Below, piece by piece: positions 1 to 9,137 of a DNA stretch of 64,000 bases (its first letter is position 1; the number at the start of each line of letters is the position of its first letter). The translations under genes were made by a program, and so were the position numbers. The notes under the pieces were generated by a model. The model was given only the letters and a program-made list of their open reading frames with translations. It ran no database searches and was not told where the DNA came from. Source of the stretch: Locusta migratoria (lineage: Eukaryota; Arthropoda; Insecta; Orthoptera; Acrididae); assembly GCA_026315105.1 (NCBI GenBank), contig CM048744.1, positions 840,544,094 through 840,608,093 on the forward strand, written 5' to 3'.

Positions 1-300
1 GATGTTATGGCTACACTATATTAGGTTTAGATGAAATACCAAACTGTGGCGAATGAAAATTGTGCTCGGCCGGGATTCAAACCCATGATCTCCTGCTTAC
101 TAGACAGACTCGTTGACCACTCCGCCACCGAGGACACAGTGATCAGCACGTCTGCAGAGGACTCTCCCCTGCACGTCTCTCGCCACACACAAATCTCCAT
201 TCGCCACGCTGTCTCTTTCCTATACCACAGCCTATTTATTCTATAATGCTCGCAGCCACAATACTGTATTCCCGCATCAGGGAGAACAGACCATGAGGTA
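1..300 (-). mobile_element. SINE-C fragment (tRNA-like head plus body)
   Basis: An antisense B-box-like stretch (GGGATTCAAACCC) is followed by TCTCCTGCTTAC and an antisense A-box region (GTTGACCACTCCGCCACC). This is the tRNA-like head shared with 3.3, 22.8, 27.2 and 32.7 kb. The part after the head (GACACAGTGATCAGCAC, then C-rich DNA) resembles the copy near 22.9 kb. The first 45 bases recur near 410-452 inside the next foldback, so the window opens inside a related element. No coding function is supported. Confidence 0.6.
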
Positions 301-350
301 TCGAGACACAATTAATTGTCGTCAGGAGCCCAGCCTCGGCTTGTATACAA

Positions 351-541
351 TAATATATATTTTTGACGAATTACAGCGTTCAAATGAATGAAATAAATCG
401 CAATTTGCGATGTTATGGCTTCACTGTATTTGGTTTGGATGAAATACCAAACCTAAACCTAATACAGTGAAGCCATAATATCGCAAATTGCGATTTATTT
501 CATTCATTTGAACTCTGTAATTCGTGAAAAATATATATAAT
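351..541. repeat. Foldback element FB1
   Basis: The left arm (about 351-435) is the reverse complement of the right arm (about 447-541). Both carry TTCAAATGAATGAAATAAAT, GCAATTTGCGA and TGGCTTCACTGTATT with few mismatches and a loop of only about 10 bases. It is AT-rich and noncoding. A non-autonomous inverted-repeat transposon is the simplest reading; no clear target duplication was seen. Confidence 0.8.
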
Positions 542-589
542 TTAGATTTACAAACATTTGAACATTTTTAGAAGCAAGGTTACCTAAGG

Positions 590-727
590 AACCATGGGTT
601 CAGCAGTAGAGGGTTTAAGGAGTCGAGGCAGACCAAGGAGAGAGTACGTCGATTCGGTCAAGGATGATTTTGAAGTTAAAAGGTCAACATCAAAGGAGCC
701 ATCAATGTTAGCATTAAATAGGAGGGA
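590..727 (+). mobile_element. LINE-K 3' fragment, first half (split)
   Basis: The segment aligns by eye with 15580-15712: GTAGAGGGT, AGTCGAGGCAGACCAAG, GATGATTTTGAAGT, AACATCAAA and CATCAATGTTAGCATT occur in order. It is the untranslated 3' end of the LINE-K family. It is interrupted by a SINE and resumes at 948. Confidence 0.75.
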
Positions 728-947
728 AATGTTCAATTGTTTGTAAACAAAATCGAATGTTTAAATGTTCGTAAACCTATTGGATTAAATGGCTATGATC
801 ATCCGTCCCTAGAGCTACAAGCTACTCTACTCACATTAACTTATACTAAGGAGAACACAAACACCAATGCCCGAGGGAGGAGTCGAACCACCTGCGGGAA
901 CGGCCACCCAGTCCGTAGCATGACGCCTTAGACCAAGCAGCCACGGC
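728..947 (-). mobile_element. SINE-B, degenerate, inserted in LINE-K
   Basis: Read on the minus strand, the copy has a tRNA-like head (GCCGTGGCTGCTTGGTCTAA) with a weakened B box, then a body and a TTTGAACATTT-type tail. The tail motif is present twice (near 728 and 760). The bases on either side (AATAGGAGGGA and GATCATGGACGG) rejoin into the LINE-K sequence seen intact at 15705. This proves an insertion into a pre-existing LINE. Confidence 0.75.
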
Positions 948-1018
948 GATCATGGACGGATTTTATAAGAGGAACTATTCTCCATACTGAACGCTTAGAG
1001 GGTAATTAGTCTTACATA
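948..1018 (+). mobile_element. LINE-K 3' fragment, second half
   Basis: GATCATGGACGGATTTTATA, GAGGAACTATTCTCCA and ACTGAACGC match the sequence that follows the break point in the copy at 15711-15760. The piece continues the LINE interrupted at 727. Confidence 0.65.
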
Positions 1019-1022
1019 TTCC

Positions 1023-1153
1023 ATCAACTTACGGGTATACTATCGTGTGACGTCGTCGACCACCGCCGATATTTCGTCAGGAGCACACCCTGCCATTCTC
1101 AAGTTATCGGCGGTGGTCGACGACGTCACACGCCAGTATACCCGTAAGTTGAT
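1023..1153. repeat. Foldback element FB2, MITE-like
   Basis: Two arms of about 49 bp (1023-1071 and 1105-1153) are near-perfect reverse complements, beginning ATCAACTTACGGGTATAC and containing GTCGTCGACCACCGCC. They are separated by about 33 bases. The arms hold several CpG and ACGT sites. It is noncoding and probably a small terminal-inverted-repeat element. Confidence 0.85.
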
Positions 1154-1157
1154 CGAA

Positions 1158-1217
1158 CATTCAGTACGCCGAGAAAAGTGAAGGTTTCACAGTCTTAAAT
1201 GACGATGATGATGATGA
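1158..1217 (+). mobile_element. Short LINE 3' end with (GAT)n tail
   Basis: GTGAAGGTTTCACAGTCTTA is followed by AATGACGATGATGATGATGA. A trinucleotide tail after a short unique stretch is the usual signature of an extremely 5'-truncated non-LTR insertion. The family is close to LINE-K, whose 15.8 kb copy ends in the same repeat. Confidence 0.5.
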
Positions 1218-1224
1218 TATTTGG

Positions 1225-1659
1225 GGGTTGGAGCACGACCTGCGCCCCCGGGTCTGCAGATGAGCTGCCGGTGACTCGCCGCGCCGGCGGATGACTTTCT
1301 GCTTTTTCTGCACTCAGCCGGCGGCTGGCTGTTTACCCTCTGCCAAGTGACGTCACGGCCGGCGTAGCCCCCGCCGTATTGACTCCGTTGGGTGGGGGTT
1401 GGGGGGGGGACGCGCTAAATAAGCACGCGTGGCCGGCGCCGGCGGCAGGCAAATGTTTGTCTCCGCGCGCATGCGATGCGGATGCCGGTGATAACAAAAG
1501 CCGCCGCTGGCCGCCGGGCCGGAAGCTCGCGAAATATCCGCACCGGATAGCCGGGCTGCTGAAATCACACGGCGAGGAGAGGCGAGGCGAAGCTGCTACA
1601 CCCCGAGGGGAGGTGCGGGGCGGGAAATGGGAAAGGAGCGCTACCGTGCCGTGTGTGTG
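1225..1659. other. GC-rich, CpG-rich segment without a gene
   Basis: The composition shifts abruptly to GC-rich with many CGCC/GGCG words (for example GCGCCGGCGG and CACGGCCGGCG). Open frames here are composition artefacts with no recognisable domain. It is not repeated elsewhere in the window. It could be single-copy CpG-rich DNA or an unrecognised repeat. Confidence 0.4.
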
Positions 1660-1794
1660 GGAAACTGTTCAACGTGTTTCTAATTTACAGCAAGTGTTTC
1701 TCTTTTTTTCTCTTTTTTGGAGGGGGGGCGGAATTCCAGTAAATAAGCCTGGGCGAGTATGGCCACCCGGTCTTCGCATTACAAAACCCCAACA
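1660..1794 (+). repeat. Direct duplication, copy 1 (SINE 5' flank)
   Basis: This block (TTCAACGTGTTTCTAATTTA, then GGCGGAATTCCAGTAAATAA and GGGCGAGTATGGCCACCCGG) recurs at 2675-2823. In both places it sits immediately upstream of a SINE-B. The two copies differ mainly in the length of a pyrimidine or T run. Either the whole flank plus SINE was duplicated or the flank belongs to a longer element. Confidence 0.8.
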
Positions 1795-1930
1795 GCCGCG
1801 GCGGAGTGGCCGAGCGCATTGAGGCGCAATGCTCAGATGCGCGATGTTGTTGCCTCGTCGGGGCTTCCAATCCCCCCTCGGGCACGGATGTTTGTGTCGT
1901 CTTTAATATAAGCTAGTTCATAAGTACTTT
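1795..1930 (+). mobile_element. SINE-B, 5' part, interrupted by FB3
   Basis: The tRNA-like head reads GCCGCGGCGGAGTGGCCGAG followed by a degenerate B box (GGCTTCCAATCC) and CCCCTCGGGCA. The body reaches TTCATAAGTACTTT and then stops where a foldback element is inserted. The remaining body resumes at 2446. Confidence 0.85.
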
Positions 1931-2445
1931 CGATTAATAGTGAAAATTCTCCTCAGAGATGATAAGTATTGTTGAAACGAGATAAAATGGCTGGCCAGTA
2001 GTTACCTTTGTGCTATACCGCCGATAGTAACACAAATGAAGAAACAGAAAAAAAGGGGACAAAAAGGGCATGCTTTCGGAACACAGTTCCTTCATCAGGT
2101 GGGAGAGAAGGGAAGAAGAAAGGATGGAAACGGAAGGAAAGGTAATTCACGACCTAGGTCATGAAGTGATGTTTCGGGAGTGTAAGGCTCAGTACATACA
2201 TGCAGTATCTCTAACGTCCACACTCCCGAAACATCACCTTCATGACCTAGGTCGTGAATTACCTTTCCCTTCCGTTCCCATCCTTTCTCCTTCCCTTCTC
2301 TCCTACCTGATGAAGGAACTGTGTTCCGAAAACTTGCCCTTTTTGTCCCCTTTTTTTCTGTTTCTTCATTTGTGTTACTATGTACTACTGTACAGCACAA
2401 AGGTAACTACTGGCCAGCCATTCTATCTCGTTTCATAAGTACTTT
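1931..2445. mobile_element. Foldback element FB3 inserted in a SINE
   Basis: Arms of about 215 bp (1974-2190 and 2219-2435) are near-perfect reverse complements around a loop of about 28 bases. They include TGGCTGGCCAGTAGTTACCT, CGGAACACAGTTCCTTCATC and CACGACCTAGGTCATGAAG. A 14-bp direct repeat, TTCATAAGTACTTT, lies on both sides (1917-1930 and 2432-2445), consistent with a target duplication. About 43 bases at the left end have no partner on the right. The two overlapping frames read from opposite strands merely mirror each other. Confidence 0.85.
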
Positions 2446-2478
2446 GTGAGTTTAAGGACTGATGACCCCGCAGTTAAG
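2446..2478 (+). mobile_element. SINE-B, 3' remainder
   Basis: GTGAGTTTAAGGACTGATGA followed by CCCCGCAGTTAAG continues the SINE broken at 1930 and matches the uninterrupted copy at 2958-2990. The usual AACATTTGAACA tail is replaced by the start of the next minus-strand SINE. Confidence 0.8.
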
Positions 2479-2674
2479 TTGTTTGTAAATCTATCGGACC
2501 AAACTGCGTGGTCATCAGTCCGTAGCTTACGAACTACTTAAACCTGGGTAAACTAACGTAAGGACTACACACACACCCATGCCCCAGGGAGGACTCAGGA
2601 CTCGAACCTCCACGGCGAGCACCCGCGCGCTCCGCAGCGAGACGCTTTAGACCGCTCGGCTACTCCTCCGCGGC
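2479..2674 (-). mobile_element. SINE-B, near full length
   Basis: On the minus strand the head GCCGCGGAGGAGTAGCCGAG is followed by AGCGTCTCGCTGCGGAGCGC, a B box GGTTCGAGTCC and a body ending GGACTGATGACCACGCAGTT. It shares its body type (GACCAAACTGCG) with copies at 7.1 and 50.9 kb. Confidence 0.85.
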
Positions 2675-2823
2675 AGGAAACAGTTCAACGTGTTTCTAAT
2701 TTACAGCAAGTGTTTCTCCCTCTCTCTTTTTTTTTTTTTTTTTTTTTTTTTAGGGGGCGGAATTCCAGTAAATAAGCCTGGGCGAGTATGACCACCCGGT
2801 ATTCGCATTACAAAGCCCCAACG
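2675..2823 (+). repeat. Direct duplication, copy 2
   Basis: This is the second copy of the block at 1660-1794, with a T run of about 22 bases replacing the mixed pyrimidine run. It again leads straight into a SINE-B head. Confidence 0.8.
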
Positions 2824-3023
2824 GCCACGGCGGAGTGGCCGAGTGCATTGAGGCGCAATGCTCAGATGCGCGATGTTGTTGCCCGTCGGGGCTTCCAATC
2901 CCCCCTCGGGCGTGGATGTTTGTGTCGTCTTTAATATAAGCTAGTTCGTAAGTACTTTGTGAGTTTAAGGACTGATGACCCCGCTGTTAAGTCCCTTAAG
3001 CTTAACAAACATTTGAACATTTT
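2824..3023 (+). mobile_element. SINE-B, full length
   Basis: Head GCCACGGCGGAGTGGCCGAG, body GTTTAAGGACTGATGACCCC and tail TTAACAAACATTTGAACATT are all present. This copy is the uninterrupted reference for the broken SINE at 1795-2478. Confidence 0.9.
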
Positions 3024-3068
3024 GGTAACAACAAGTATTTGCGCTCCATTTTAAGAAAAATATTCCAG

Positions 3069-3133
3069 TTTTTTGTAAATCTATAGCGCCAAACTATTGT
3101 TGTCGTCAGTCCCTAGGCTTTCAAATTACTTAA
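3069..3133 (-). mobile_element. SINE-B tail fragment
   Basis: TTTTGTAAATCTATAGCGCC and GTCGTCAGTCCCTAGGCTTT match the 3' half of SINE-B in reverse orientation. The tRNA head is absent. Confidence 0.55.
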
Positions 3134-3267
3134 TAGTAAATCATTCGCCAGAGACATATTTTGTCGCATATATATACAAGGTGTCCTAGCTATCTCGTCC
3201 GCTTAAAATATCTCTGGAACAATAACAGCTATTGGAAAACGACTTTCGCCAGTATTGAATTAAAATT

Positions 3268-3340
3268 TGTGCCATGACCGGGATTCGAACCCGGGACCTC
3301 CTGCTTACGAGGTCGTAGCGCCCACCTCACAGTCTAACAT
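3268..3340 (-). mobile_element. SINE-C tRNA-like head
   Basis: GCCATGACCGGGATTCGAAC followed by CCGGGACCTCCTGCTTAC is an antisense tRNA T-arm with an intact B box. The A-box end is eroded, and no acceptor stem closes, so it is not a functional tRNA. The preceding 3176-3260 stretch (GGTGTCCTAGCTATCTCGTC) may be its body. Confidence 0.6.
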
Positions 3341-4436
3341 ATACTGTCGTGACACACACTCCTGTGAAAGTTATTACCAACTGACAGTTGCAACGACACT
3401 AGCGCTCCTGGCGGTGAGGAAACCGCTGAATGAGTGATGTTTGTTTATATTTATTTTTCTAAGTGATTCACGAAATAGTATAGTTTTTGCGTTACAACCA
3501 TTAGACGTAATACGGAAATTAATGTAAAAAATAAAATCAATTTAACTGATTCAGTGGGGCATAAACAGCAACTTCTTTATGAAAAAATACTTATTTGTGT
3601 GTGTGTAGCTTATTCCGATCAAAATAAGTAGAATATAAACGTAAGACAAACATCAATTTCAATTATGGTCTGTTCTTACTATGACATGCAGTTTTTTGAC
3701 GCGTATCAGTTCTATGTAGAGTTCATGATTCGCACGCTTTTACATCTCAGTCGTCTTCTTATACGCCGACATTGAGTGCAATTATTTTAGCTTTAAAACA
3801 ATGTTTTTAAGGTTCTTACCGTTTGTGGTTCGGCTGTAGCAACAATTGTGGAATTGGGTTCTTCTTTGTTGGAAAACAATTTGATTGGTTTTGTTGTTCT
3901 ATTTCCACATCTGTGACGTTTCTCCTTCAGCTACAGCTGTGGTAGTTGATTTGGTACGTTAAATACTGTAGTTATTGCATTCTATATACGTTTCCTACGT
4001 TGGACTATCACCGATGTCACTGAAATTGTAGTGAAGGAACCTTAACGTTCCTCAGTAGAAAAGCGACGTCTTTCTACCAAAGGGCAGGTCTTCTGGTGTG
4101 TCCTCGCCATTTTTAATAGAAAGTGAAATTATTCACTAAAAGCTTCAGATTACAAGATAATTGTAAACGAACTAACCTTATTAGTGATCTTAGGAAACCT
4201 AAGAAAGACCAATATAGAGCTATTTTTAGCTATTACCTATTTTTAGCTATTACCTATTTTTATGTTAAAATCAACATAAACAGTATTGTTCGCACTCATC
4301 CAATATCGTATTCGTTGCTACCGTTTATTACAGTGTTGGGCCTTGTGGCCTCAGGGATCGGATAGATATACTAATTTCGCTGTCTTCATTTAAAGCCAGC
4401 CTTCACCTCTGCACGATGTGAGGAGTCGCTAGAGAC
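3341..4436. other. No supported feature
   Basis: This is AT-rich DNA. I see no transposon terminus, tRNA-like box, simple repeat or credible coding frame. A short TTTTTAGCTATTACCTA motif is repeated near 4225-4260. Confidence 0.5.
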
Positions 4437-4833
4437 CGCGCGCAGTAGCCGCGTGGTCTAAGGCGTCTTGCAACAGATTGGGCGGCCGTTCCCGTCGGAA
4501 GTTCAAGTCTGTCGGCCGCGGTGGCCGAGGGGACTGAGGCGCTCCAGTCACGGTCTGCACGGCCACTTCGGTCGGGGGTTCGAATCGCCCCTCGGGCATG
4601 GATATTTGTGCCGTCCTTAGTAGTAGCTAGTTTGTAAGTAGTTTGTAAGTTTAGGAACTGATGACCCCGTAGTTAAGTCCCATAAGCTATACAAACATTT
4701 GAACATTTAAACATTTAGTTCGAGTCTTCCCTCGGGCATGGGGCGTGTGTGTTGTCCTTGTTTAAGTAATTTGTAAATCTAGGGACTGATGACATAGCAG
4801 TTTGGCCCTATAGGTTTACAAACATTTGAACAA
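4437..4833 (+). mobile_element. SINE-B, outer element split by SINE-A
   Basis: The head (AGTAGCCGCGTGGTCTAAGG and CGGCCGTTCCCGTCGGAAGT) runs to 4510. The body resumes at 4717 with TTCGAGTCTTCCCTCGGGCA and ends in AAACATTTGAACAA. Removing the inner SINE-A and one duplication restores a continuous B box (GTTCGAGTC) and body. Confidence 0.85.
4511..4716 (+). mobile_element. SINE-A, full length, inside SINE-B
   Basis: It has head GGCCGCGGTGGCCGAGGGGA, B box GGTTCGAATCG, body GATGACCCCGTAGTTAAGTC and tail AACATTTGAACATTTAAACA. It is flanked by AGTTCAAGTCT (4500-4510) and AGTTCGAGTCT (4717-4727), an 11-bp duplication with one mismatch. Confidence 0.95.
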
Positions 4834-5491
4834 CACGCACACTCAAGCTCGATGGATGACTCGAAACTCCGGAAAGTCACATGATACCTACCGATTTCCC
4901 GGTGACTGGACACGGCATACACCCAAGAAGACGAGAGATTATTTCACGTCACACGCGTTTTACTAATTTTTCGTTTATTTCAATCATTCCAATTTTCAGT
5001 AAAACACCGTAAAAATCTAACGTCAACAATGCACGGGGGTAACATGTTCAAACAATCGGCAGAACAAATCACGGCAATAGACGCACCTCAAAGAATCATG
5101 GCATAAGAGAGTCGTGCACAATAATCTCGAGAAGAATATTTGCGACAATGTATAGTAAGAATATGAGCGACGCGTTAACGCTACAAAGCAAGTTTCATAG
5201 CACCAGAACGACAGAGAAGGCAAACCAGTAACGCATTAACAGGTGTATCATTTGTTCAAATATTTTGAGTTTCTAAATTACTTATTTATTACAAATGGTA
5301 CTGGACTAGGAGATAAATGAAATGTAAAATCCAAGTCTGCTAGGCATTTGCGCTGAGCCCTACACCACTAGCGACACTCCTATCATCACAATTACATGGA
5401 CTGCTCTATTCGTATACTGTCAGATACAAATTCTCAACTTATCCCTGACCACTATTGGTCAAACTCGCGGTTTTGTTTCGAAGTGTGAAGG

Positions 5492-5492
<1 letters not shown>
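4834..5492. other. No supported feature
   Basis: The opening bases (about 4834-4900) may be flank of the SINE. The rest shows no terminus, tRNA box or protein motif that I recognise. The 5023-5223 minus frame is cysteine-rich but matches nothing I know. Confidence 0.45.

Positions 5493-5556
<64 letters not shown>
5493..5556. repeat. (AT)n microsatellite
   Basis: An uninterrupted AT dinucleotide run of about 64 bases. It directly precedes a Helitron-like 5' sequence, and probably expanded from the TATATATA found at such ends. Confidence 0.95.
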
Positions 5557-5561
<5 letters not shown>

Positions 5562-5640
5562 GCCGTACCGTTCAACCGATTGTGATGAAACATTGTCAAC
5601 ATACTGCTTGTACTTTCGCGATGGCTTTAGGCACCATTAA
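5557..5640 (+). mobile_element. Helitron-like 5' end fragment
   Basis: GCGGCCGTACCGTTCAACCG followed by ATTGTGATGAAACATTGTCA resembles the conserved stretch behind Helitron 5' ends at 13.98 and 47.37 kb (AACCGATTT, ATTGCAATGAAA). No CTRR end was found downstream. Confidence 0.4.
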
Positions 5641-6300
5641 ATGACTGTACGACAAATACTTCAGGAGGTATGATGTAATAAACAATTATTTGGTTGAAAA
5701 CCTTTGGCATCACGCGACATGTCAATAAAGACACTTTATTCATCCTAAAATCTTCATGACATTTTGGACACTTTACCTTCAAAACTGTCACATTATAATA
5801 ACTAACAATATTTTCAAAGTAGTTTTGTAAAATAAACAAGTTATCAAAAAATAAAATAAACATGAAAAAGTCAATATCAATTTTTTTATGTTTCACGATT
5901 AATCATAATGTATGTAATTGTATGAATTTTCTTACAGTAAGACTAATCTTTGTTACTACTATACAAACTTCATTTTTTTCATATGTACTTGCATCTGCCT
6001 TTTCTCCATTACTATCTTACCTATCTGTGACTGATCAGGATAGAGTACAAATTATTCGCACGGGTCCACTAGTAAAGTATATTTACGTTACTGTCCTCAG
6101 TCACCTTTCATAAGTATATACCGCTGAGCTCTGCGATACGTCCTATGCAAACTTCGCAAGAAGCCTTTGCGATGGTGTTCAAAAGCCTCGTCACCTTTCA
6201 TCAGATGTCAGTAATATTGTCAAATCTCTTTCCTTTCAAAGCGAGTTTGAGTCGAGGGGACAGAACTGAGGATTAAGATACGGTGAGTGTGGTGGCTGTT
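5641..6300. other. AT-rich DNA without a supported feature
   Basis: Low-complexity AT-rich sequence. Short frames here (5627-5896 minus, 5862-6113 plus) lack domains and look random. Confidence 0.45.
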
Positions 6301-6600
6301 CAAGTTGCACGATAATGCTCGTCCACACAAACAGTTCTTGAAAAAAAAAAAAAAAAAAAAAAAAAAAGTTGGCGCATTTTGAACATCCACCATATTCGTC
6401 CGATCCTCCAGACTTCTTCCTATTCTCTCGACTGAAACCCGCTTTGATAGGAAAGAGATTTGACGATACTGCTGGCATACAAAGAAACGACGCTTTTGAT
6501 CGTCATACCAAAAGAAGACTTCGTGTCAAAGTTTCCAGGACATGTTTTACAGAGCTTACCGGTACATAGAAATGAGAGGTGAATAATCGAAGGACAGTAA
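6301..6600 (+). pseudogene. mariner transposase carboxyl-terminal remnant
   Basis: Conceptual translation shows LHDNARPHT, then after a poly(A) insertion FEHPPYSSDPPDFFLFSRLK and GKRFDDT. This is the end of a mariner DDE/D transposase: the second catalytic aspartate lies in HDNARPH and the third in the PYSPDLAPSD-type motif. Here that motif is altered (SSDPPD). The amino half and both terminal inverted repeats are missing and the frame is broken, so it is inert. Confidence 0.8.
6341..6367. repeat. Poly(A) run inside mariner relic
   Basis: A run of 27 A residues lies between HDNARPHT and FEHPPY. It is either a slippage expansion or the tail of a lost retro-insertion. Confidence 0.9.
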
Positions 6601-6653
6601 GATAAATTATTATTCATCTACATTATTGTGACAGGACTATTCGACTATTCACC

Positions 6654-6877
6654 GCCGGCCGCGGTGGCCGAGGAGACTACGGCGCGCCAGTCACTGTCTG
6701 CACGGCCACTACGATCGGGGGTTCGAATCCCCCCTCGGGCAAGGATATTTGTGCCGTCGTTAGTAGTAGCTAGTTCATAAGTAGTGTGTAAGTTTAGGGA
6801 CTGATGACCCTGTAGTTAAGTCCCATAAGTTCTACAAACATTTGAACATTTGATTCGAACAAACATTTGAACAATTT
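6654..6877 (+). mobile_element. SINE-A with double tail
   Basis: It has head GCCGGCCGCGGTGGCCGAGG, B box GGTTCGAATCC and body GACTGATGACCCTGTAGTTA. The AACATTTGAACATTT tail is present twice. GACTATTCACC (6643-6653) and GACCATTCACC (6878-6888) flank it as an 11-bp duplication with one mismatch. Confidence 0.95.
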
Positions 6878-7079
6878 GACCATTCACCTAACTTTATTGT
6901 CAGAGGTTATATACTCCACAAGCCACCTAACGCTATATGGTTATGGGTACTTTTTGTAGCAATGTCAGTTGTTACTTTTGCCATTCTGACATTTCTCACC
7001 TGAAGATGTCGGTCATTTCGCCGAAGAAATATCGTCAAGCTCTCACAACAACCTATGTCTCGCCCGAGCACCACATCGA

Positions 7080-7222
7080 TCCAAACTGCGTGGTCATCAG
7101 TCCGTAGCTTAAAAACTACTTAAACCTAGGTAAACTAACCTAAGGACAACACACACACCCATGCCCCAGGGAGGACTCGAACCTCCACGGCGAGCAACCG
7201 CGCGCTCCGCAGCGAGACGCTT
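7080..7222 (-). mobile_element. SINE-B, head truncated
   Basis: CCAAACTGCGTGGTCATCAG, a CCCCAGGGAGGACTCGAACC antisense B box and AACCGCGCGCTCCGCAGCGA mark the same SINE-B type as 2479-2674. It stops before the A-box end. Confidence 0.85.
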
Positions 7223-7671
7223 AATAAAGTTAAGTAGTGGCTACGGAAAACCTACCAGGTCGCCTGTTTTACGTCGACGTCGGTTTAGCGGTGGGTACTT
7301 TCGCGGAGTACAGGTTTCATCGTCGCCCATCTCTCGGTCAGACCCCCGGCCATCTGTATCAGAGGCCTGCCTCGCCGGAGTCGGTTTACCGGCCACAGCG
7401 GCGTCGGATTACCTTAGGGCCGTTACAGCGAGCTGTAGCTCTACCACCGGTAGCCCTGGCCTCACCCCCAGCCAGACCGGGAAGTTAGATTAGAGGAGCG
7501 GGAAGCCCCGCGCTCGCTCACACTGTGTATGTGTGTGTGTGTGTGTGTGTCCGTGCAGTGGGGGAGGTAGAGGGGGGGGGGGAGGGTCTGGAACGCAATA
7601 ACGTCTGCCGTGGCCGCAGCGGCAATCAGGTTCGGCAGCTCCGGACCGCCGCCACCGCCGCTGCCCGCGGC
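7223..7671. other. GC-rich segment with (GT)n, no gene
   Basis: This is mixed GC-rich DNA containing a (GT)n run at 7525-7550 and a G run near 7572. The overlapping frames give low-complexity peptides (VCVCVC, HTHTHT) with no domain. Confidence 0.5.
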
Positions 7672-8305
7672 CAAATAAAAGCGAACCGGACACCGCCCTC
7701 TGTCTAATGAAATTCTAAGTCGCAGAAGGGGAGGGGGTGGGCCGCTGTCCAATCACAAGGCGCCCGCCAATTACAGCGCCGCACTTTCTGTCGCTTACAG
7801 GACGCTTCTGACACAGTGCGGGCGCAGATGTCGCTACACCGCCTGAAAGTACTGAAGCAGCACCAATAAACTCAGATAATTACACATCACACCGATACAT
7901 TGTGCGATCTTTGAATCAGTAGCTTTGCTGCGAGTGTAGAACTGCTAATGAGTGTTTGGAGCCTCTGCTTCTACATGAACATGTTTACGCTGAAAAGCAC
8001 ATTTTAGGCATGGCACAAGATTGATCGAGCAGTTTTCGTAATATTTCTCTACCGTTCCTTTCTCCAGCAGGATGCGCAAAAGAACACATCATACATCTGA
8101 TTCGTCTAACTGTGTTATGATGATTATCTCTCCCTATACATTTATTGAGTAACTACCCTTAGGGCGCAGCGTTGCCCCGGTATTTACTTATTGCAGTCTT
8201 CTGTCAGTCTGTCTTCCCTCCCCTCTCTCGTCTCCTCATCGCTCATCACCCACCTAATTCCTCCTCCAAATGCTCAAATTTCTGTAAATCTATGGGCCTT
8301 AAAAA
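7672..8305 (+). repeat. 0.65 kb direct duplication, copy A
   Basis: From ATAAAAGCGAACCGGACACC to AATCTATGGGCC, this block recurs at 9138-9803 in the same order. Shared words include GTCGCAGAAGGGGAGGGGG, CAATCACAAGGCGCCCGC and GAGTGTTTGGAGCCTCTGCT. It includes a minus-strand Helitron-3'-end-like stretch (GCGTTGCCCCGGTATTTACT) and the start of a SINE tail. Confidence 0.85.
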
Positions 8306-8337
8306 TGGCTTACAAACCGCTTAAAGGACAAGCACAG

Positions 8338-9083
8338 AAGATTTTTTTTAATGTCTTGGTCGCAATATATTTTAGCATTATGCGTTTCGACACATCGTCA
8401 TCAGATCTGTGGCACAGACAATAGAAGCACATTACATATCCGATGTTTACAGTTCCAGATCACCATATTCACAAGGACAACAAACACATTACATACAATG
8501 TAACTAAAACCACAATCCACAATCGTGGACGTCTAGTCAAGGTGTTCAACTAGATGAACGTGCCACACTGCGGTGAGGGGGGGGGGGGGAACACTGTAAC
8601 AGGTAAAGTGGGCCCAACAGCCGCCGGATGGCGCAGACTTAAAAATAAAAGTTATTCGAATAAAGATGATGTTTTGTAGTTTTATTCGAAAAACTTTTAA
8701 TTTTAAGCCTGCGCCATCTGGAGACTATTGGGCCTTATATGCCTGTTACTGTGTTTCCCTCCCCCCGCCCCCCGCCCCTCTCACCAGAGTTTGGCACGTT
8801 AATCTAGTCGAACACCTTGACTAGACGTCCACGATTGTGGATTATAGTTTTAGTTATGCATCTAAGATGTAATTTAATTCCCATCGTTTTCTTTAAAAAG
8901 TTTAAGTATATTTTGCATGTAACGGGTTTGTTCTAATTGTGAATAATTGTGATTTCAAACTGTAAACTTCCGAAATGTAATGTGCTTCTATTGTTTGTGC
9001 CACAGATTTAATGATGATGTGTTGAAACGCGTAAATGCTAAAATAAAGTATATCACGACCAAGACATTTCACAAAAACTTTTA
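8338..9083. mobile_element. Foldback element FB4 between the duplicated blocks
   Basis: Long arms (about 8338-8668 and 8676-9083) are reverse complements. AATGTCTTGGTCGCAATATA and CGTTTCGACACATCGTCATC on the left mirror ACGACCAAGACATTTCAC and GATGATGTGTTGAAACGCG on the right. ATCGTGGACGTCTAGTCAAG is mirrored too. The right arm has extra sequence. A GC-rich half (poly G near 8577 and poly C near 8760) is also mirrored. It has no coding capacity. Confidence 0.85.
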
Positions 9084-9137
9084 TGCATGCCGACATATGG
9101 TCACTTGTCCCAAAAAACTGATGTTTTTATAAACCAA

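Noticed and set aside
2070..2438. Frames of 122 and 101 residues on opposite strands
   Set aside because: They lie wholly in the FB3 inverted repeat and simply mirror each other.
3268..3340. Possible antisense tRNA gene with intact T arm
   Set aside because: The D arm and acceptor stem are missing, and the same head recurs in SINE-C copies.
5455..5640. Frame rich in IYIYIY
   Set aside because: It is read through an (AT)n run.
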